This document shows positions 34,111 through 43,190 of a stretch of 64,000 nucleotides of DNA, in pieces; the first letter of the stretch is position 1; each line of letters opens with the position of its first letter. This stretch comes from Fusobacterium varium. GTDB lineage: Bacteria; Fusobacteriota; Fusobacteriia; Fusobacteriales; Fusobacteriaceae. Below the pieces are notes generated by a model. The model saw only the letters and a program-made list of their open reading frames with translations, was not told the origin of the DNA and did no database searches. Location of the stretch: NCBI GenBank assembly GCA_002356455.1, contig AP017968.1, forward strand, positions 682,001 through 746,000, read 5' to 3'. Made by a program: the position numbers and the translations under genes.

Positions 34111-36021
34111 ATGTTTTTTAAAACAACTGAAGATCATGAAAATTTGCGTATGAAAATAAGAGAATTCGCTGAAACAGAGGTAAAGCCCATAGCTTTTATG
34201 TTAGATAAGGAGAATGAATTTCCAACTGAAGCTGTAAAAAAATTAGGAGAAATGGGAGTATTGGGAACACCATTTCCAAAAGAATATGGTGGAGCAGGTC
34301 TAGATATGCTTAGCTATGCAATTGCTGTTGAAGAATTATCAAGAGTAGATGGAGGAACAGGAGTAATTTTATCAGCTCATGTTTCTTTAGGTTCATATCC
34401 GATTTTTGCTTATGGAACTGAAGAACAAAAACAAAAATATTTAGTACCATTGGCAAAAGGAGAAAAATTAGGAGCTTTTGGACTTACAGAACCAAATGCA
34501 GGAAGTGATGCTGGTGGAACTGAAACAACAGCAGTATTAGAGGGAGATTACTACATTCTTAATGGTGGAAAAATATTTATAACAAACGCTGATAAAGCAG
34601 AAACATATATAGTTTTCGCAGTTACAACTCCTGATATAGGAACAAGGGGAATAAGTGCTTTTATAGTTGAAAAAGGATGGGAAGGATTCACATTCGGAGA
34701 TCACTATGATAAAATGGGTATTCGTTCATCATCAACTGCTGAATTAATATTTAACAATGTAAAAGTACCAAAAGAAAACCTTTTAGGGAAAGAGGGAGAA
34801 GGATTTAAAATTGCTATGTCTACTCTAGATGGTGGAAGAATAGGAATAGCCTCTCAAGCTCTTGGAATTGCTCAAGGTGCTTTTGAAAATGCCCTTGCAT
34901 ATGCAAAAGAAAGAGAACAATTTGGAAAACCAATTGCTTTTCAACAGATAATTTCATTTAAATTAGCTGATATGGCAACAAAATTAAGAGCAGCAAGATT
35001 TTTAGTATATAGTGCTGCAGAATTAAAAGAAAATCATGAAGACTATGCTATGGAATCTGCTATGGCAAAACAATATGCTTCTGATGTATGTTTGGAAATT
35101 GTAAATGAGGCACTGCAAATTTTTGGAGGAACTGGATACCTTAAAGGTATGGAAGTAGAACGTGCTTATCGTGATGCAAAAATCTGTACTATATATGAAG
35201 GAACAAATGAAATTCAGAGAGTAGTTATTGCTTCTCATTTAATAGGTAAAATGCCTAAAAGCGATGGTGGATCTAAAAAGGCATCTTCAAAAGGTCAACC
35301 AACAGGTATTCGTAAAAATATGATATTAAAAGAGGGAAGTGCAAAAGAAAGAGTAGAAGCTCTGGTAGAAGCTTTAAAGGCTGATGGATATGATTTTACA
35401 GTAGGAATAGATATAGATACTCCTATTTCAAAAGCTGATCGTGTAGTAAGTGCTGGAAAAGGAATAGGGCCAAAAGAAAATATGGAGCTTATTAAAAATT
35501 TAGCTATACAAGCTGGAGCTGCTATTGGATCATCTAGACCAGTAGCTGAAACTTTAAGATATCTTCCATTGAATCGTTATGTAGGAATGTCAGGGCAAAA
35601 ATTTAATGGAAACCTGTATATAGCTTGTGGAATCTCTGGAGCAGGACAGCACTTAAAGGGTATAAAAGATGCTACAACAATAGTTGCAATCAATAATAAT
35701 CCAAATGCTCCTATATTTAAAAATGCTGATTATGGAATAATTGGAACTGTAGAAGAAATACTTCCTTTACTTACAGCAGCACTGGATAATGGAGAACCTA
35801 AAAAAGAAGCTCCTCCAATGAAAAAAATGAAGAGAGCTGTTCCTAAAAAAGAAATACCTACTTGGAAGCGTCATGTATGTAATGGATGTGGATATGAATA
35901 TGATCCAGCTGTAGGAGATGAAGAGAATGATATTAAACCAGGAACACTTTTTGAAGCTCTTCCTGAAGAGTGGATCTGTCCAATATGTGGAGAAAATAAG
36001 GATATGTTTATTGAAGTTTAA
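34111..36021 (+). CDS. Acyl-CoA dehydrogenase - EtfA C-terminal domain - rubredoxin fusion
   Basis: 636 residues in three modules. Residues 1-385: complete acyl-CoA dehydrogenase with [12 protein letters not shown], the ITNA flavin-contact strand, ERAYRDAKI and the catalytic Glu in YEGTNEIQR. Residues about 430-565: the FAD-binding C-terminal domain of EtfA ([56 protein letters not shown]); EtfA domain I and EtfB are absent. Residues 585-636: rubredoxin with CNGCGY and CPICG. Electrons could pass from acyl-CoA through two flavins to the rubredoxin iron within one chain. The next gene is a flavodiiron protein, the usual rubredoxin oxidase. Cytosolic. Chain length of the acyl-CoA is unknown; butyryl-CoA is likely in a butyrate producer. 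Confidence 0.93.
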   Translation: MFFKTTEDHENLRMKIREFAETEVKPIAFMLDKENEFPTEAVKKLGEMGVLGTPFPKEYGGAGLDMLSYAIAVEELSRVDGGTGVILSAHVSLGSYPIFAYGTEEQKQKYLVPLAKGEKLGAFGLTEPNAGSDAGGTETTAVLEGDYYILNGGKIFITNADKAETYIVFAVTTPDIGTRGISAFIVEKGWEGFTFGDHYDKMGIRSSSTAELIFNNVKVPKENLLGKEGEGFKIAMSTLDGGRIGIASQALGIAQGAFENALAYAKEREQFGKPIAFQQIISFKLADMATKLRAARFLVYSAAELKENHEDYAMESAMAKQYASDVCLEIVNEALQIFGGTGYLKGMEVERAYRDAKICTIYEGTNEIQRVVIASHLIGKMPKSDGGSKKASSKGQPTGIRKNMILKEGSAKERVEALVEALKADGYDFTVGIDIDTPISKADRVVSAGKGIGPKENMELIKNLAIQAGAAIGSSRPVAETLRYLPLNRYVGMSGQKFNGNLYIACGISGAGQHLKGIKDATTIVAINNNPNAPIFKNADYGIIGTVEEILPLLTAALDNGEPKKEAPPMKKMKRAVPKKEIPTWKRHVCNGCGYEYDPAVGDEENDIKPGTLFEALPEEWICPICGENKDMFIEV

Positions 36022-36072
36022 TATATTAGTGAAAAAATTTAAGCTGTTTTAAGCATAAAGGAGGAGTAATTC

Positions 36073-37284
36073 ATGTATAATGTTAGAAAAGTAACTGAAG
36101 ATTTATATTGGGTAGGAGGAGATGATCATCGTCTTCATTTATTTGAAAATATACACCCAATTCCTAGAGGGGTTTCATATAACTCATATCTTTTATTAGA
36201 TAAAAAAACTGTTCTGTTTGATACAGTAGACTGGTCAATAGGGCGTCAATTTATAGAAAATATTCAAGCGGTTTTAGATGGAAGACCTTTAGACTATATG
36301 GTTATTAATCATATGGAGCCAGACCATGCTGCTATGATTGAAGAAGTAATGCTTCGTTATCCTAAAGTTAAAGTTATTAGTAATGAAAAAGCTTTTTATC
36401 TTATGAATCAATTTGGGTTCCATATAGATAGTTCAAAAACTCAGGAAGTAAAAGAGGGAGATAAGATATCTTTTGGAAAACATGAAATTCTGTTTGTTGC
36501 AGCACCAATGGTGCATTGGCCAGAAGCTATGGTAAGTTTTGATCTTACTAATGGAGTATTATTCAGTGCAGATGCTTTTGGATCTTTTGGAGCCTTAGAT
36601 GGAAAATTATTTAATGATGAAGTAAAATTTGATAGGGAATGGCTTGATGATGCAAGACGTTATTATACAAATATAGTTGGAAAATATGGTCCTCATGTAC
36701 AATCACTTTTGAAGAAGGCTGGAGGAATAGACATAAAAATTATATGTCCTTTACATGGTCCAGTTTGGCGTAATGACTTAGGATATTTCTTAGAAAAATA
36801 TGATAAGTGGAGCAGATATGAGCCTGAAGAAAAAGGGGTAATGATAGTATATGCTTCAATGTATGGAAATACAGAAAATGCTGTGTCTGTACTGGCATCT
36901 AAATTAGTAGAAAAAGGAATGACTAATGTGGTAATGTATGATGTTTCAAAAACACATGTTTCTCAGCTTATATCTGAAACATTTAAATACAGCCATGTGG
37001 TATTAGCTTCTGTGACATATAATTTAGGAATTTATCCATTGATGCATAATTATCTAATGGATATGAAAGCATTAAATTTACAGAAAAGAACATTTGGTAT
37101 ATTAGAAAATGGTTCTTGGGCTTGTGAATCAGGTAAGTTAATGCAGGAGTTCCTAGAAGATATGAGAGAAATGACAGTATTGAATGAAAGAGTTACTTTA
37201 ACTTCTTCTATGAATGAAAATACAATTGAAGAGATGGATATTTTTGTTGATAGTATACTTGAATCAATGAAAGAAAAAAAATAA
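36073..37284 (+). CDS. fprA: Flavodiiron protein (A-type flavoprotein)
   Basis: 403 residues. The N-terminal metallo-beta-lactamase-like diiron domain has NHMEPDHAAM (HxExDH), MVHWPEAM, FSADAFG and PLHGPVWR, all the usual ligands. The C-terminal flavodoxin domain starts near 255 with IVYASMYGNTENAV (FMN-phosphate loop) and has ENGSWACESG. These enzymes reduce O2 to water or NO to N2O in the cytosol, taking electrons from rubredoxin. There is no extra rubredoxin domain here; the fusion protein 51 bp upstream supplies one. GGAGGAGTAATTC precedes the ATG. Confidence 0.95.
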   Translation: MYNVRKVTEDLYWVGGDDHRLHLFENIHPIPRGVSYNSYLLLDKKTVLFDTVDWSIGRQFIENIQAVLDGRPLDYMVINHMEPDHAAMIEEVMLRYPKVKVISNEKAFYLMNQFGFHIDSSKTQEVKEGDKISFGKHEILFVAAPMVHWPEAMVSFDLTNGVLFSADAFGSFGALDGKLFNDEVKFDREWLDDARRYYTNIVGKYGPHVQSLLKKAGGIDIKIICPLHGPVWRNDLGYFLEKYDKWSRYEPEEKGVMIVYASMYGNTENAVSVLASKLVEKGMTNVVMYDVSKTHVSQLISETFKYSHVVLASVTYNLGIYPLMHNYLMDMKALNLQKRTFGILENGSWACESGKLMQEFLEDMREMTVLNERVTLTSSMNENTIEEMDIFVDSILESMKEKK

Positions 37285-37293
37285 TTTAATAAT

Positions 37294-37328
37294 AAAAAAG
37301 CTCACTGATTTAGTCAGTGGGCTTTTTT
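37294..37328 (+). terminator. Terminator after the flavodiiron gene
   Basis: AAAAAAGCTCACTGA / TCAGTGGGCTTTTTT with loop TTTAG; one G-U pair. Confidence 0.88.
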
Positions 37329-37360
37329 ATTAGTTAAAAATAACTATAAAAAAATTAAAA

Positions 37361-37539
37361 GTTCCCTTTTATATAATAAAGCGAATACTTAGAAGGCTAG
37401 ACTCCCTATTTTTATTGAAGGTATTTTTTTAGTTCCCTAAAAACTGAATTGTTTTTTTATCTTGATTTTGTCAATTTTAAAGAGTATAATAGGAAAGAAA
37501 AATATTATAAAAAGTTCGCCTTATTATATAAAAGAGAAC
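37361..37539. promoter_or_regulatory. Putative invertible promoter element B (inverton), ON orientation
   Basis: 179-bp element bounded by 26-bp inverted repeats (37361-37386 and 37514-37539; 23 of 26 match), with the same GTTC...GCGAA/GTTCGC...GAGAAC scheme as element A. The middle of the repeat arms differs from A (TTATTATATAA instead of TTTATACAT), but both arms differ together. The internal promoter reads right, towards the HU/IHF-like pair starting 92 bp after the element. Relative to element A the inside is inverted. Confidence 0.65.
37462..37490 (+). promoter_or_regulatory. Sigma-70 promoter inside inverton B
   Basis: TTGATT (37462-37467), 17-base spacer, TATAAT (37485-37490), facing the HU/IHF-like genes. 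The spacer (TTGTCAATTTTAAAGAG) is recognisably homologous to that of element A. Confidence 0.65.
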
Positions 37540-37631
37540 ATATTTTTAAATGTTTAAAAATATGGTTTTGAGAATTGTTTGTAGATAAAGATATTAATAT
37601 ATGGAAATTTATATAAAACATTGGAGGAAAA

Positions 37632-37928
37632 ATGACAGAAGGGGAATTCATAAAATTTTATAAAAAAAGGAATAAAAATAAAAACCATGAAGAAGTAAAA
37701 GAAGAAATAGATAGATTTTGGGATACACTTTTAAAGGCATTAAATGAAAATGGGGCAGTAACATTTAAAAATTGGGGAACTTTTGAAAAAAAAGTGGTTA
37801 AATCAAGAAAGGTAATAACACCAAAAATAGAAAAAACAATATATACAGAACCTAAAGAGGTAATAAGATTCAAAGCAGGAAAAGGAATGAAAGACTTAAT
37901 GATTAAAGGCAGTGATAGTTATGAATAG
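37632..37928 (+). CDS. HU/IHF-like DNA-binding protein, pair B subunit 1
   Basis: 98 residues, paralogue of 11363-11656 (both begin MTEGEFI.FYKKRN and share VTFKNWGTFE and a C-terminal IRFKAGKG). HU/IHF fold with DNA-wrapping beta arms expected around residues 55-75. GGAGG lies at 37622. Overlaps the next gene by 8 bp, as in pair A. Transcribed from inverton B if that promoter faces right, as it does here. Confidence 0.85.
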   Translation: MTEGEFIKFYKKRNKNKNHEEVKEEIDRFWDTLLKALNENGAVTFKNWGTFEKKVVKSRKVITPKIEKTIYTEPKEVIRFKAGKGMKDLMIKGSDSYE

Positions 37929-38190
37929 AAAAGAATTAGCAAAAATATATAAAGAAGTAAGCAATGGGGAAGTATCTGCAAGAAAAGCAGTAAAAAAAAT
38001 TAATATTTTTCTTGAAACATTACAGGAGGCTTTACAAATAGATGGTACAGTAGTATTCATTAATAGAGGAATATTTGAAATAAAGGAAAGAAACTCAAGG
38101 ATAATATCTAATCCTGTAACAAGAGAACGTATGAATATACACCCTAAAAAAACAGTGAAATTTAGAGTTTCTAAAAATATGAACAATTAA
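37921..38190 (+). CDS. HU/IHF-like DNA-binding protein, pair B subunit 2
   Basis: 89 residues from ATG 37921 (GTG 37912 in frame is possible). Paralogue of 11649-11924: MNRKELAKIYKE, VSARKAVKKINIF, NRGIFEIKER, ISNPVTRERMNIHPKKTVKFR, the last matching the INP-tip arm of IHF. Probably the partner of 37632-37928 in a heterodimer. A terminator follows, so this pair is its own transcription unit. Confidence 0.85.
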   Translation: MNRKELAKIYKEVSNGEVSARKAVKKINIFLETLQEALQIDGTVVFINRGIFEIKERNSRIISNPVTRERMNIHPKKTVKFRVSKNMNN

Positions 38191-38200
38191 TTGAGTGTCT

Positions 38201-38226
38201 GAGATGCATTAAGCATCTCTTTTTTT
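38201..38226 (+). terminator. Terminator after HU/IHF-like pair B
   Basis: GAGATGC / GCATCTC stem, loop ATTAA, then seven Ts. Confidence 0.88.
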
Positions 38227-38323
38227 ATATTAAAATTTAAATGGTAGAGTAAGTGTTAATGTGGTAGAATTTAGTTAAGATTTAGTTTTGTATAGATATA
38301 AATTTTTTGAAGGGAATAAAGAT

Positions 38324-39442
38324 ATGGAAAAATTACAGAAATATAAGAGAGCTGTTATTTTTTCTGGAGGCGGATCCAGAATTGCTGTTTATGGAGGTAT
38401 ATTTTCTGCACTGAAAAATATGGGATATACACCTGATCTCATCATAGGAAGCTGTGGTGGAGCGATAGCTGCTGCTATCATAAATTCATTTGAAACTGAT
38501 ATTGAGATAAAAGAATATATGAAGTCATTAGAACTATATAACTTTATGAAATCTTTAAAATTAACTAAAGAAAAAATGCTTTATAGAATAGGCATTGATT
38601 GTAAGTTGAGGGAATTAAGAAAAAAATTATATATTGAAAATATTTTTGATAAATATTTAGTAGATATACCAGAAAATTTAGAAACTTATCTTTCAACATT
38701 AAATAAAGAAAAAGATATTTCTATTGGAACTGTTATAATTGGTTCTAAAATACTATTTAGTAGATTTGAAACAGATAAAATATGTGGAGATAGAAAACTG
38801 TATCAAGAGGTTATTTTTACAGATAAAAAAACAGAGAAGTTATTAGAAAAAGAGGAATTGAATATAAAATCAAAAGTCTTATTGAAAAGTGCAATTGCAG
38901 AAAAAGAAGAAATAATAACAGATTTTTCTTTATTAAAAGCAGCAAGAATATCAATTTCAGATATGTTTTATACTAAACCAGTACCACATAATGATGAATA
39001 TTTTGCTGGTGGAGCAATAAATCTTGTTCCAATAGAACTGGCTAAATTATTAGCAGATGAAGTGATACTTGAATTAAAACAAGAATATGATAGAATAGAG
39101 GATTCTTCTGTAAAATCAGTTTTTGGTTATAGTGGAAATGAGAGATTGAAAGAAGTACATGATTCTTATGGAGATTATTGGATAGACACATCTGATATAC
39201 CTTCTAAATTAAAGGGACATTATGTAACAGTTAGATTGAATTTACTTAAATTACAAGTTGAATTATCAATTCCAGATGAATATGAAAAATTTAGAGAGGA
39301 TGTAGAGATTCAATGGAATTATGGTTATGAACGAGGTAAGGAAGCAATAATAAATGGAAAAGATAATAAAAAAAATATGAGAAATAAAAATATATATAAT
39401 ACCTCTGAAAATTTTAGAAAAATTAATACTGGAGGAATATAA
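38324..39442 (+). CDS. Patatin-like protein with altered catalytic residues
   Basis: 372 residues from ATG 38324 (GAAGGG upstream; in-frame TTG 38288 is less likely). The oxyanion loop FSGGGSRIAVYGG is normal for patatin-like phospholipases. The nucleophile motif GxSxG reads GSCGG (42-46), so Ser is replaced by Cys44, and the D-G-[GA] motif reads AGG (Ala228). Both members of the Ser/Asp dyad are therefore changed. It may be a lipid-binding pseudoenzyme or use other chemistry. First gene of a six-gene operon of lipid-related proteins; its stop overlaps the next ATG (TAATG). Confidence 0.75.
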   Translation: MEKLQKYKRAVIFSGGGSRIAVYGGIFSALKNMGYTPDLIIGSCGGAIAAAIINSFETDIEIKEYMKSLELYNFMKSLKLTKEKMLYRIGIDCKLRELRKKLYIENIFDKYLVDIPENLETYLSTLNKEKDISIGTVIIGSKILFSRFETDKICGDRKLYQEVIFTDKKTEKLLEKEELNIKSKVLLKSAIAEKEEIITDFSLLKAARISISDMFYTKPVPHNDEYFAGGAINLVPIELAKLLADEVILELKQEYDRIEDSSVKSVFGYSGNERLKEVHDSYGDYWIDTSDIPSKLKGHYVTVRLNLLKLQVELSIPDEYEKFREDVEIQWNYGYERGKEAIINGKDNKKNMRNKNIYNTSENFRKINTGGI

Positions 39443-40185
39443 TGAAAATATTTATTGCAGGAGGAACATCTGGAATAGGATTGGCAGTTGCTAGAAAATA
39501 TTTAAAGCAAGGTCATGAAGTAGGTATTTGTGGGAGAAGTCAGGAAAAAATAGATGCAATAGAAAAACATGAAAAGTTAAAAATATATAGACTTGATACA
39601 TATGATAAACTGTCTTTTGAAATGGCAGTAAAAGATTTTTCAAATGGGGAACTGGATATAATGATAGCTTCAGCTGGAAATTATTCAAATAGCCGTATTA
39701 GAAGACTAACTCAGGAAGAAGCTATAAATATGCTGAAAGTAAATATATCAGGAACTATTAATGCTTTTGAAATAGCAAGAGAAATTATGCTGAAAAATAA
39801 AAAAGGACATATTGTCGCAATATCTTCAGTAGCAGCATTATTAGAATATCCAGGAGCATCAGTGTACAGCAAATCAAAAAGAGTAGTTATTAATTTATGT
39901 GAAGCATACAGAGAGGCTTTAGCAGATTTTGGAATAGGAGTGACAGCTGTTATCCCAGGATATGTTGATACTTTAAAATTGAGAGAATTGAATAATAATG
40001 ATGTATCTAAAAAACCTTTTATAATGTCAGAAGAATATACGGCAAATATTATTGTCAAAAGTATTGAGGAAAATAAAGAAAAAATAATATTTCCCTTAAA
40101 AATGAAAATAATCATTTCTATTCTTTCTGTATTACCTAAAAAAATATTAAGTTTAATACTTTTAAGGAAAAGTAATGGAAAGTAA
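39442..40185 (+). CDS. SDR-family oxidoreductase with membrane-associated tail
   Basis: 247 residues. Cofactor loop IAGGTSGIG, ASAGNYS, catalytic Ser in AISSVAAL and YSKSK. The last ~30 residues are basic and hydrophobic (MKIIISILSVLPKKILSLILL), suggesting attachment to the membrane, as in SDRs acting on lipids (for example 3-ketosphinganine or acyl-DHAP reductase types; a comparison only). Overlaps its neighbours on both sides, so it is tightly coupled within the operon. Confidence 0.85.
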   Translation: MKIFIAGGTSGIGLAVARKYLKQGHEVGICGRSQEKIDAIEKHEKLKIYRLDTYDKLSFEMAVKDFSNGELDIMIASAGNYSNSRIRRLTQEEAINMLKVNISGTINAFEIAREIMLKNKKGHIVAISSVAALLEYPGASVYSKSKRVVINLCEAYREALADFGIGVTAVIPGYVDTLKLRELNNNDVSKKPFIMSEEYTANIIVKSIEENKEKIIFPLKMKIIISILSVLPKKILSLILLRKSNGK

Positions 40186-41467
40186 AGATATAAAATTAAA
40201 AATTCAAAGTTTTTTATGGATGATAATAAGTTATCTTATTTTTATATTTTTTTATAAAACAGCAGGAATATATACTTCTAATTTAGAATCAGTGTCATCA
40301 TTTTATCTTCCTTGGGAGAAAAATATACCTTTTATTCCATGGCTGGTAATTCCATATATGAGTTCTGGTGTATTTTTTGTAATAATATTTCTTTTATGCA
40401 AGACAAAAGAAAGTTTATATAGATTAGTAAAACAAATAAATTCTATAACGATAATATCATCAATTGCTTTTTTTATATTTCCTTTGAAATTTGCTTTTGA
40501 AAAACCTGAAATAAAAAACTGTTTTTTAAGCATTTTCTTTCAATTTTTTGAAAGGATGGATAATAGTTTTAATCAATGTCCATCTCTGCATATCAGCTAT
40601 GCAGTATTGTTTGCAGTAGTATTTCAGAAAGAAATAAAAAACAAAGTAAAATATATATTCCATATTTGGTTTTTATTAATGGGATTATCAACACTTTTTA
40701 TTTATCAGCATCACATTATAGATATAATATCTGCTTTGCTGCTTGTTATATTTATTTTATTTATTTTTTCTGAAAAAGTTAATGAAAGAAATAGAAAAAT
40801 AGGATTTATCTACTTTTTGCTCAGTGTTATTTTTCTTTCAACAGGAATAATATTTTTTAATTGGAGTATAATATTATTTTTTCCCTCTTTAACTTTTTTT
40901 CTTATTGGAAAAGCTTACATAGAAAATAATTCAAGCTTTATAAAAAAGGAAGCTAAAATAACTCTGTATAATAAAATAATATATTTCCCATATTTGTTTT
41001 GTTATAATATATTATGGAAATTTTTTAGAAAATATGAAAGGAATCCTTGGAAAGAAATTGTACCAAATGTTTTTATTGGTTCAAAATTAAATGACAGACA
41101 AGTTAAAGAATTTATTTTAAATAAAAAAATTATAATAATAGATTTATCAGCTGAAGCAGAAGAAAATATGCTGCTGAAGGAGAAAGGTGAATATTACTCT
41201 TTTCCTCTTTTAGATATCTGTAATTTTAATGAAGATGTATTTTTATCTGCTTTAAAACTTGTATTGGAAAAATATAAAAATTTGGGAAAAAATGAAAAAA
41301 TATATATTCACTGTTTAATGGGATATTCAAGGAGTACAGCATTAGGAGCTGCTTTTTTAAAAAATAATTATCAAATTGAAACGAATGAAGCAGTTTCATT
41401 AATAAAAAAAATAGTTAAATATGCTGTAATTCCAGACTATATATTGGATGTTATTAAAAAATATTAA
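40175..41467 (+). CDS. PAP2-like membrane phosphatase fused to a dual-specificity phosphatase domain
   Basis: 430 residues. The first ~270 form about 7-8 membrane helices with a PAP2-type segment CPSLHISYAV (S-x-H) and a later HHIIDIISA, fitting the lipid phosphatase/inositolphosphotransferase superfamily. Residues about 290-430 are a cytosolic dual-specificity phosphatase with P-loop HCLMGYSRS (HCx5R-type: Cys nucleophile, Arg replaced in register by Ser-Arg-Ser) and an aspartate in the upstream FPLLD loop. A DUSP (PTPMT1) dephosphorylates phosphatidylglycerophosphate in mitochondria, so a phospholipid-phosphate substrate is a reasonable inference given the neighbouring CDP-alcohol transferase and CdsA. 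Confidence 0.82.
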   Translation: MESKDIKLKIQSFLWMIISYLIFIFFYKTAGIYTSNLESVSSFYLPWEKNIPFIPWLVIPYMSSGVFFVIIFLLCKTKESLYRLVKQINSITIISSIAFFIFPLKFAFEKPEIKNCFLSIFFQFFERMDNSFNQCPSLHISYAVLFAVVFQKEIKNKVKYIFHIWFLLMGLSTLFIYQHHIIDIISALLLVIFILFIFSEKVNERNRKIGFIYFLLSVIFLSTGIIFFNWSIILFFPSLTFFLIGKAYIENNSSFIKKEAKITLYNKIIYFPYLFCYNILWKFFRKYERNPWKEIVPNVFIGSKLNDRQVKEFILNKKIIIIDLSAEAEENMLLKEKGEYYSFPLLDICNFNEDVFLSALKLVLEKYKNLGKNEKIYIHCLMGYSRSTALGAAFLKNNYQIETNEAVSLIKKIVKYAVIPDYILDVIKKY

Positions 41468-41489
41468 GAATTCAAATAAGGAGAATTTT

Positions 41490-43190
41490 ATGGAAATGAA
41501 TTATTTTAAAAGTTTTGATGGTACAGATATATTTTATAGAAATTGGAATTTTGATGAAAAGAAAAAAACTTTAATTGTGATTCATAGAGGTCATGAACAT
41601 TCAGAAAGATTAAATGATTTTGCATATAATGAAAAATTTAAAAAATATAATATTTTTTCTTATGATTTGAGAGGACATGGATGTACAAAAGAAAAAAGTT
41701 CTCCAATATTTATGGATTATGTGAGGGATTTAAATTCGTTTGTAAGTTTTATAAAAAAAGAATATGAAATATTAGAAAAAGATATTTTTATAATAGCTAA
41801 TAGTATAGGCGGAGTTATTCTAACAGCATGGGTACATGATTATGCTCCTGAAATTGCAGGAATGGCACTCCTTGCTCCTGCTTTTGAAATAAAATTATAT
41901 GTTCCTTTAGCAAAGGAATTTATTATACTTTTAACAAAATTTAATAAAAATGCCAAAGTTCCAAGTTATGTTAAATCTAAAGTATTGACTCATGATGTAA
42001 ATGAACAGAAAAAATATGATTCAGACAGATTGATAACCAAGGATATTAATGCCAGACTTCTTGTTGATCTTTTAGATGCAGGCAAAAGATTAGCTGATGA
42101 TTCTGCTGCCATTGATATTCCTACAATTATTTTTTCTGCTGGAAAAGATTATGTGGTAAAAAATAATTCTCAGAAAAAGTTCTATTTAGAACTAGGAACT
42201 GAATTAAAAGAATTTGTATATTTAAAGGATTTTTATCATGGAATTATGTTTGAAGAAAAAAGAGAAGAAGTCTATAAAAAAATAGATGATTTTATTATAA
42301 GAAGTTATGGTTTAAAAAAGGAAAGTATAAATATTCTTCCAGAAAAATTTTCTCAAAAAGAATATGAAACAATTTTATTGAAGATGATTCCAGTTAAAGA
42401 AAAAATATCTTTTGGAATACAAAAATTTCTTCTAAATAAATTAGGATGGTTGAGTAAAGGAATGAGTATAGGATTGCAGCATGGATTTGATTCAGGACCT
42501 TCTCTTGATTATATCTATAAAAATCAAGCTGATGGAAAATTTGGTATTGGAAAATTCATGGACAGATGTTATTTGAATGAAATAGGATGGCAGGGAATAA
42601 GAGTGAGAAAAAAAAATCTCCTTGAATTAGTCAGAGAAAGGATAATATCATCGGCTAAAAATAATGTGAATATATTAGATATAGCTGGGGGAGTTGGAAA
42701 TTACCTTTTTGATATTAAAAGAGAGTTTCCAGATGTTGAAATTATAATAAATGAATTTAAAAAAGAAAATATAAAAGCTGGAGAAAAGGTTATTGAAGAA
42801 AATAAATGGGAAAATATAAGGTTCACTAATTTAGATTGTTTTGATTTTAAAACTTATAAAAAACTTGAGTTCACACCAGATATAATTATAATTTCAGGAA
42901 TATTTGAATTATTTAATGAAAATGAACTTATAAATCAGGCAGTAAAGGGAGCTAGTGAAATACTTGAAAAAAATGGATGCATTATATATACAGGTCAGCC
43001 ATGGCATCCTCAACTTTATAAAATAGCTTTTGTTTTAAATAATCATAGAGAAGGAAGCTGGATAATGAGAAGAAGAAGTCAAAAAGAATTGGATAATATT
43101 TTTAGATATAATGGATTAGAAAAAAGAAAAATACTGATAGATAATTTTGGTATTTTTACAGTTTCTTTAGCTGAAAAGAGAGGGGAATAA
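41490..43190 (+). CDS. Alpha/beta hydrolase fused to a SAM-dependent methyltransferase
   Basis: 566 residues from ATG 41490 (AAGGAG upstream). Residues 1-280: monoacylglycerol-lipase-like hydrolase with YDLRGHG, nucleophile elbow ANSIGG (Ser), and a late DFYHGIMFE His loop. Residues about 330-566: class I methyltransferase with ILDIAGGVGNYL (motif I), a NEFKKENI acidic strand and GQPWHPQLYKIA. The arrangement is known from database annotations of 'bifunctional alpha/beta hydrolase/class I SAM methyltransferase' proteins next to lipid genes; the reaction is not established. Its stop overlaps the next start (TAATG). Confidence 0.82.
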   Translation: MEMNYFKSFDGTDIFYRNWNFDEKKKTLIVIHRGHEHSERLNDFAYNEKFKKYNIFSYDLRGHGCTKEKSSPIFMDYVRDLNSFVSFIKKEYEILEKDIFIIANSIGGVILTAWVHDYAPEIAGMALLAPAFEIKLYVPLAKEFIILLTKFNKNAKVPSYVKSKVLTHDVNEQKKYDSDRLITKDINARLLVDLLDAGKRLADDSAAIDIPTIIFSAGKDYVVKNNSQKKFYLELGTELKEFVYLKDFYHGIMFEEKREEVYKKIDDFIIRSYGLKKESINILPEKFSQKEYETILLKMIPVKEKISFGIQKFLLNKLGWLSKGMSIGLQHGFDSGPSLDYIYKNQADGKFGIGKFMDRCYLNEIGWQGIRVRKKNLLELVRERIISSAKNNVNILDIAGGVGNYLFDIKREFPDVEIIINEFKKENIKAGEKVIEENKWENIRFTNLDCFDFKTYKKLEFTPDIIIISGIFELFNENELINQAVKGASEILEKNGCIIYTGQPWHPQLYKIAFVLNNHREGSWIMRRRSQKELDNIFRYNGLEKRKILIDNFGIFTVSLAEKRGE

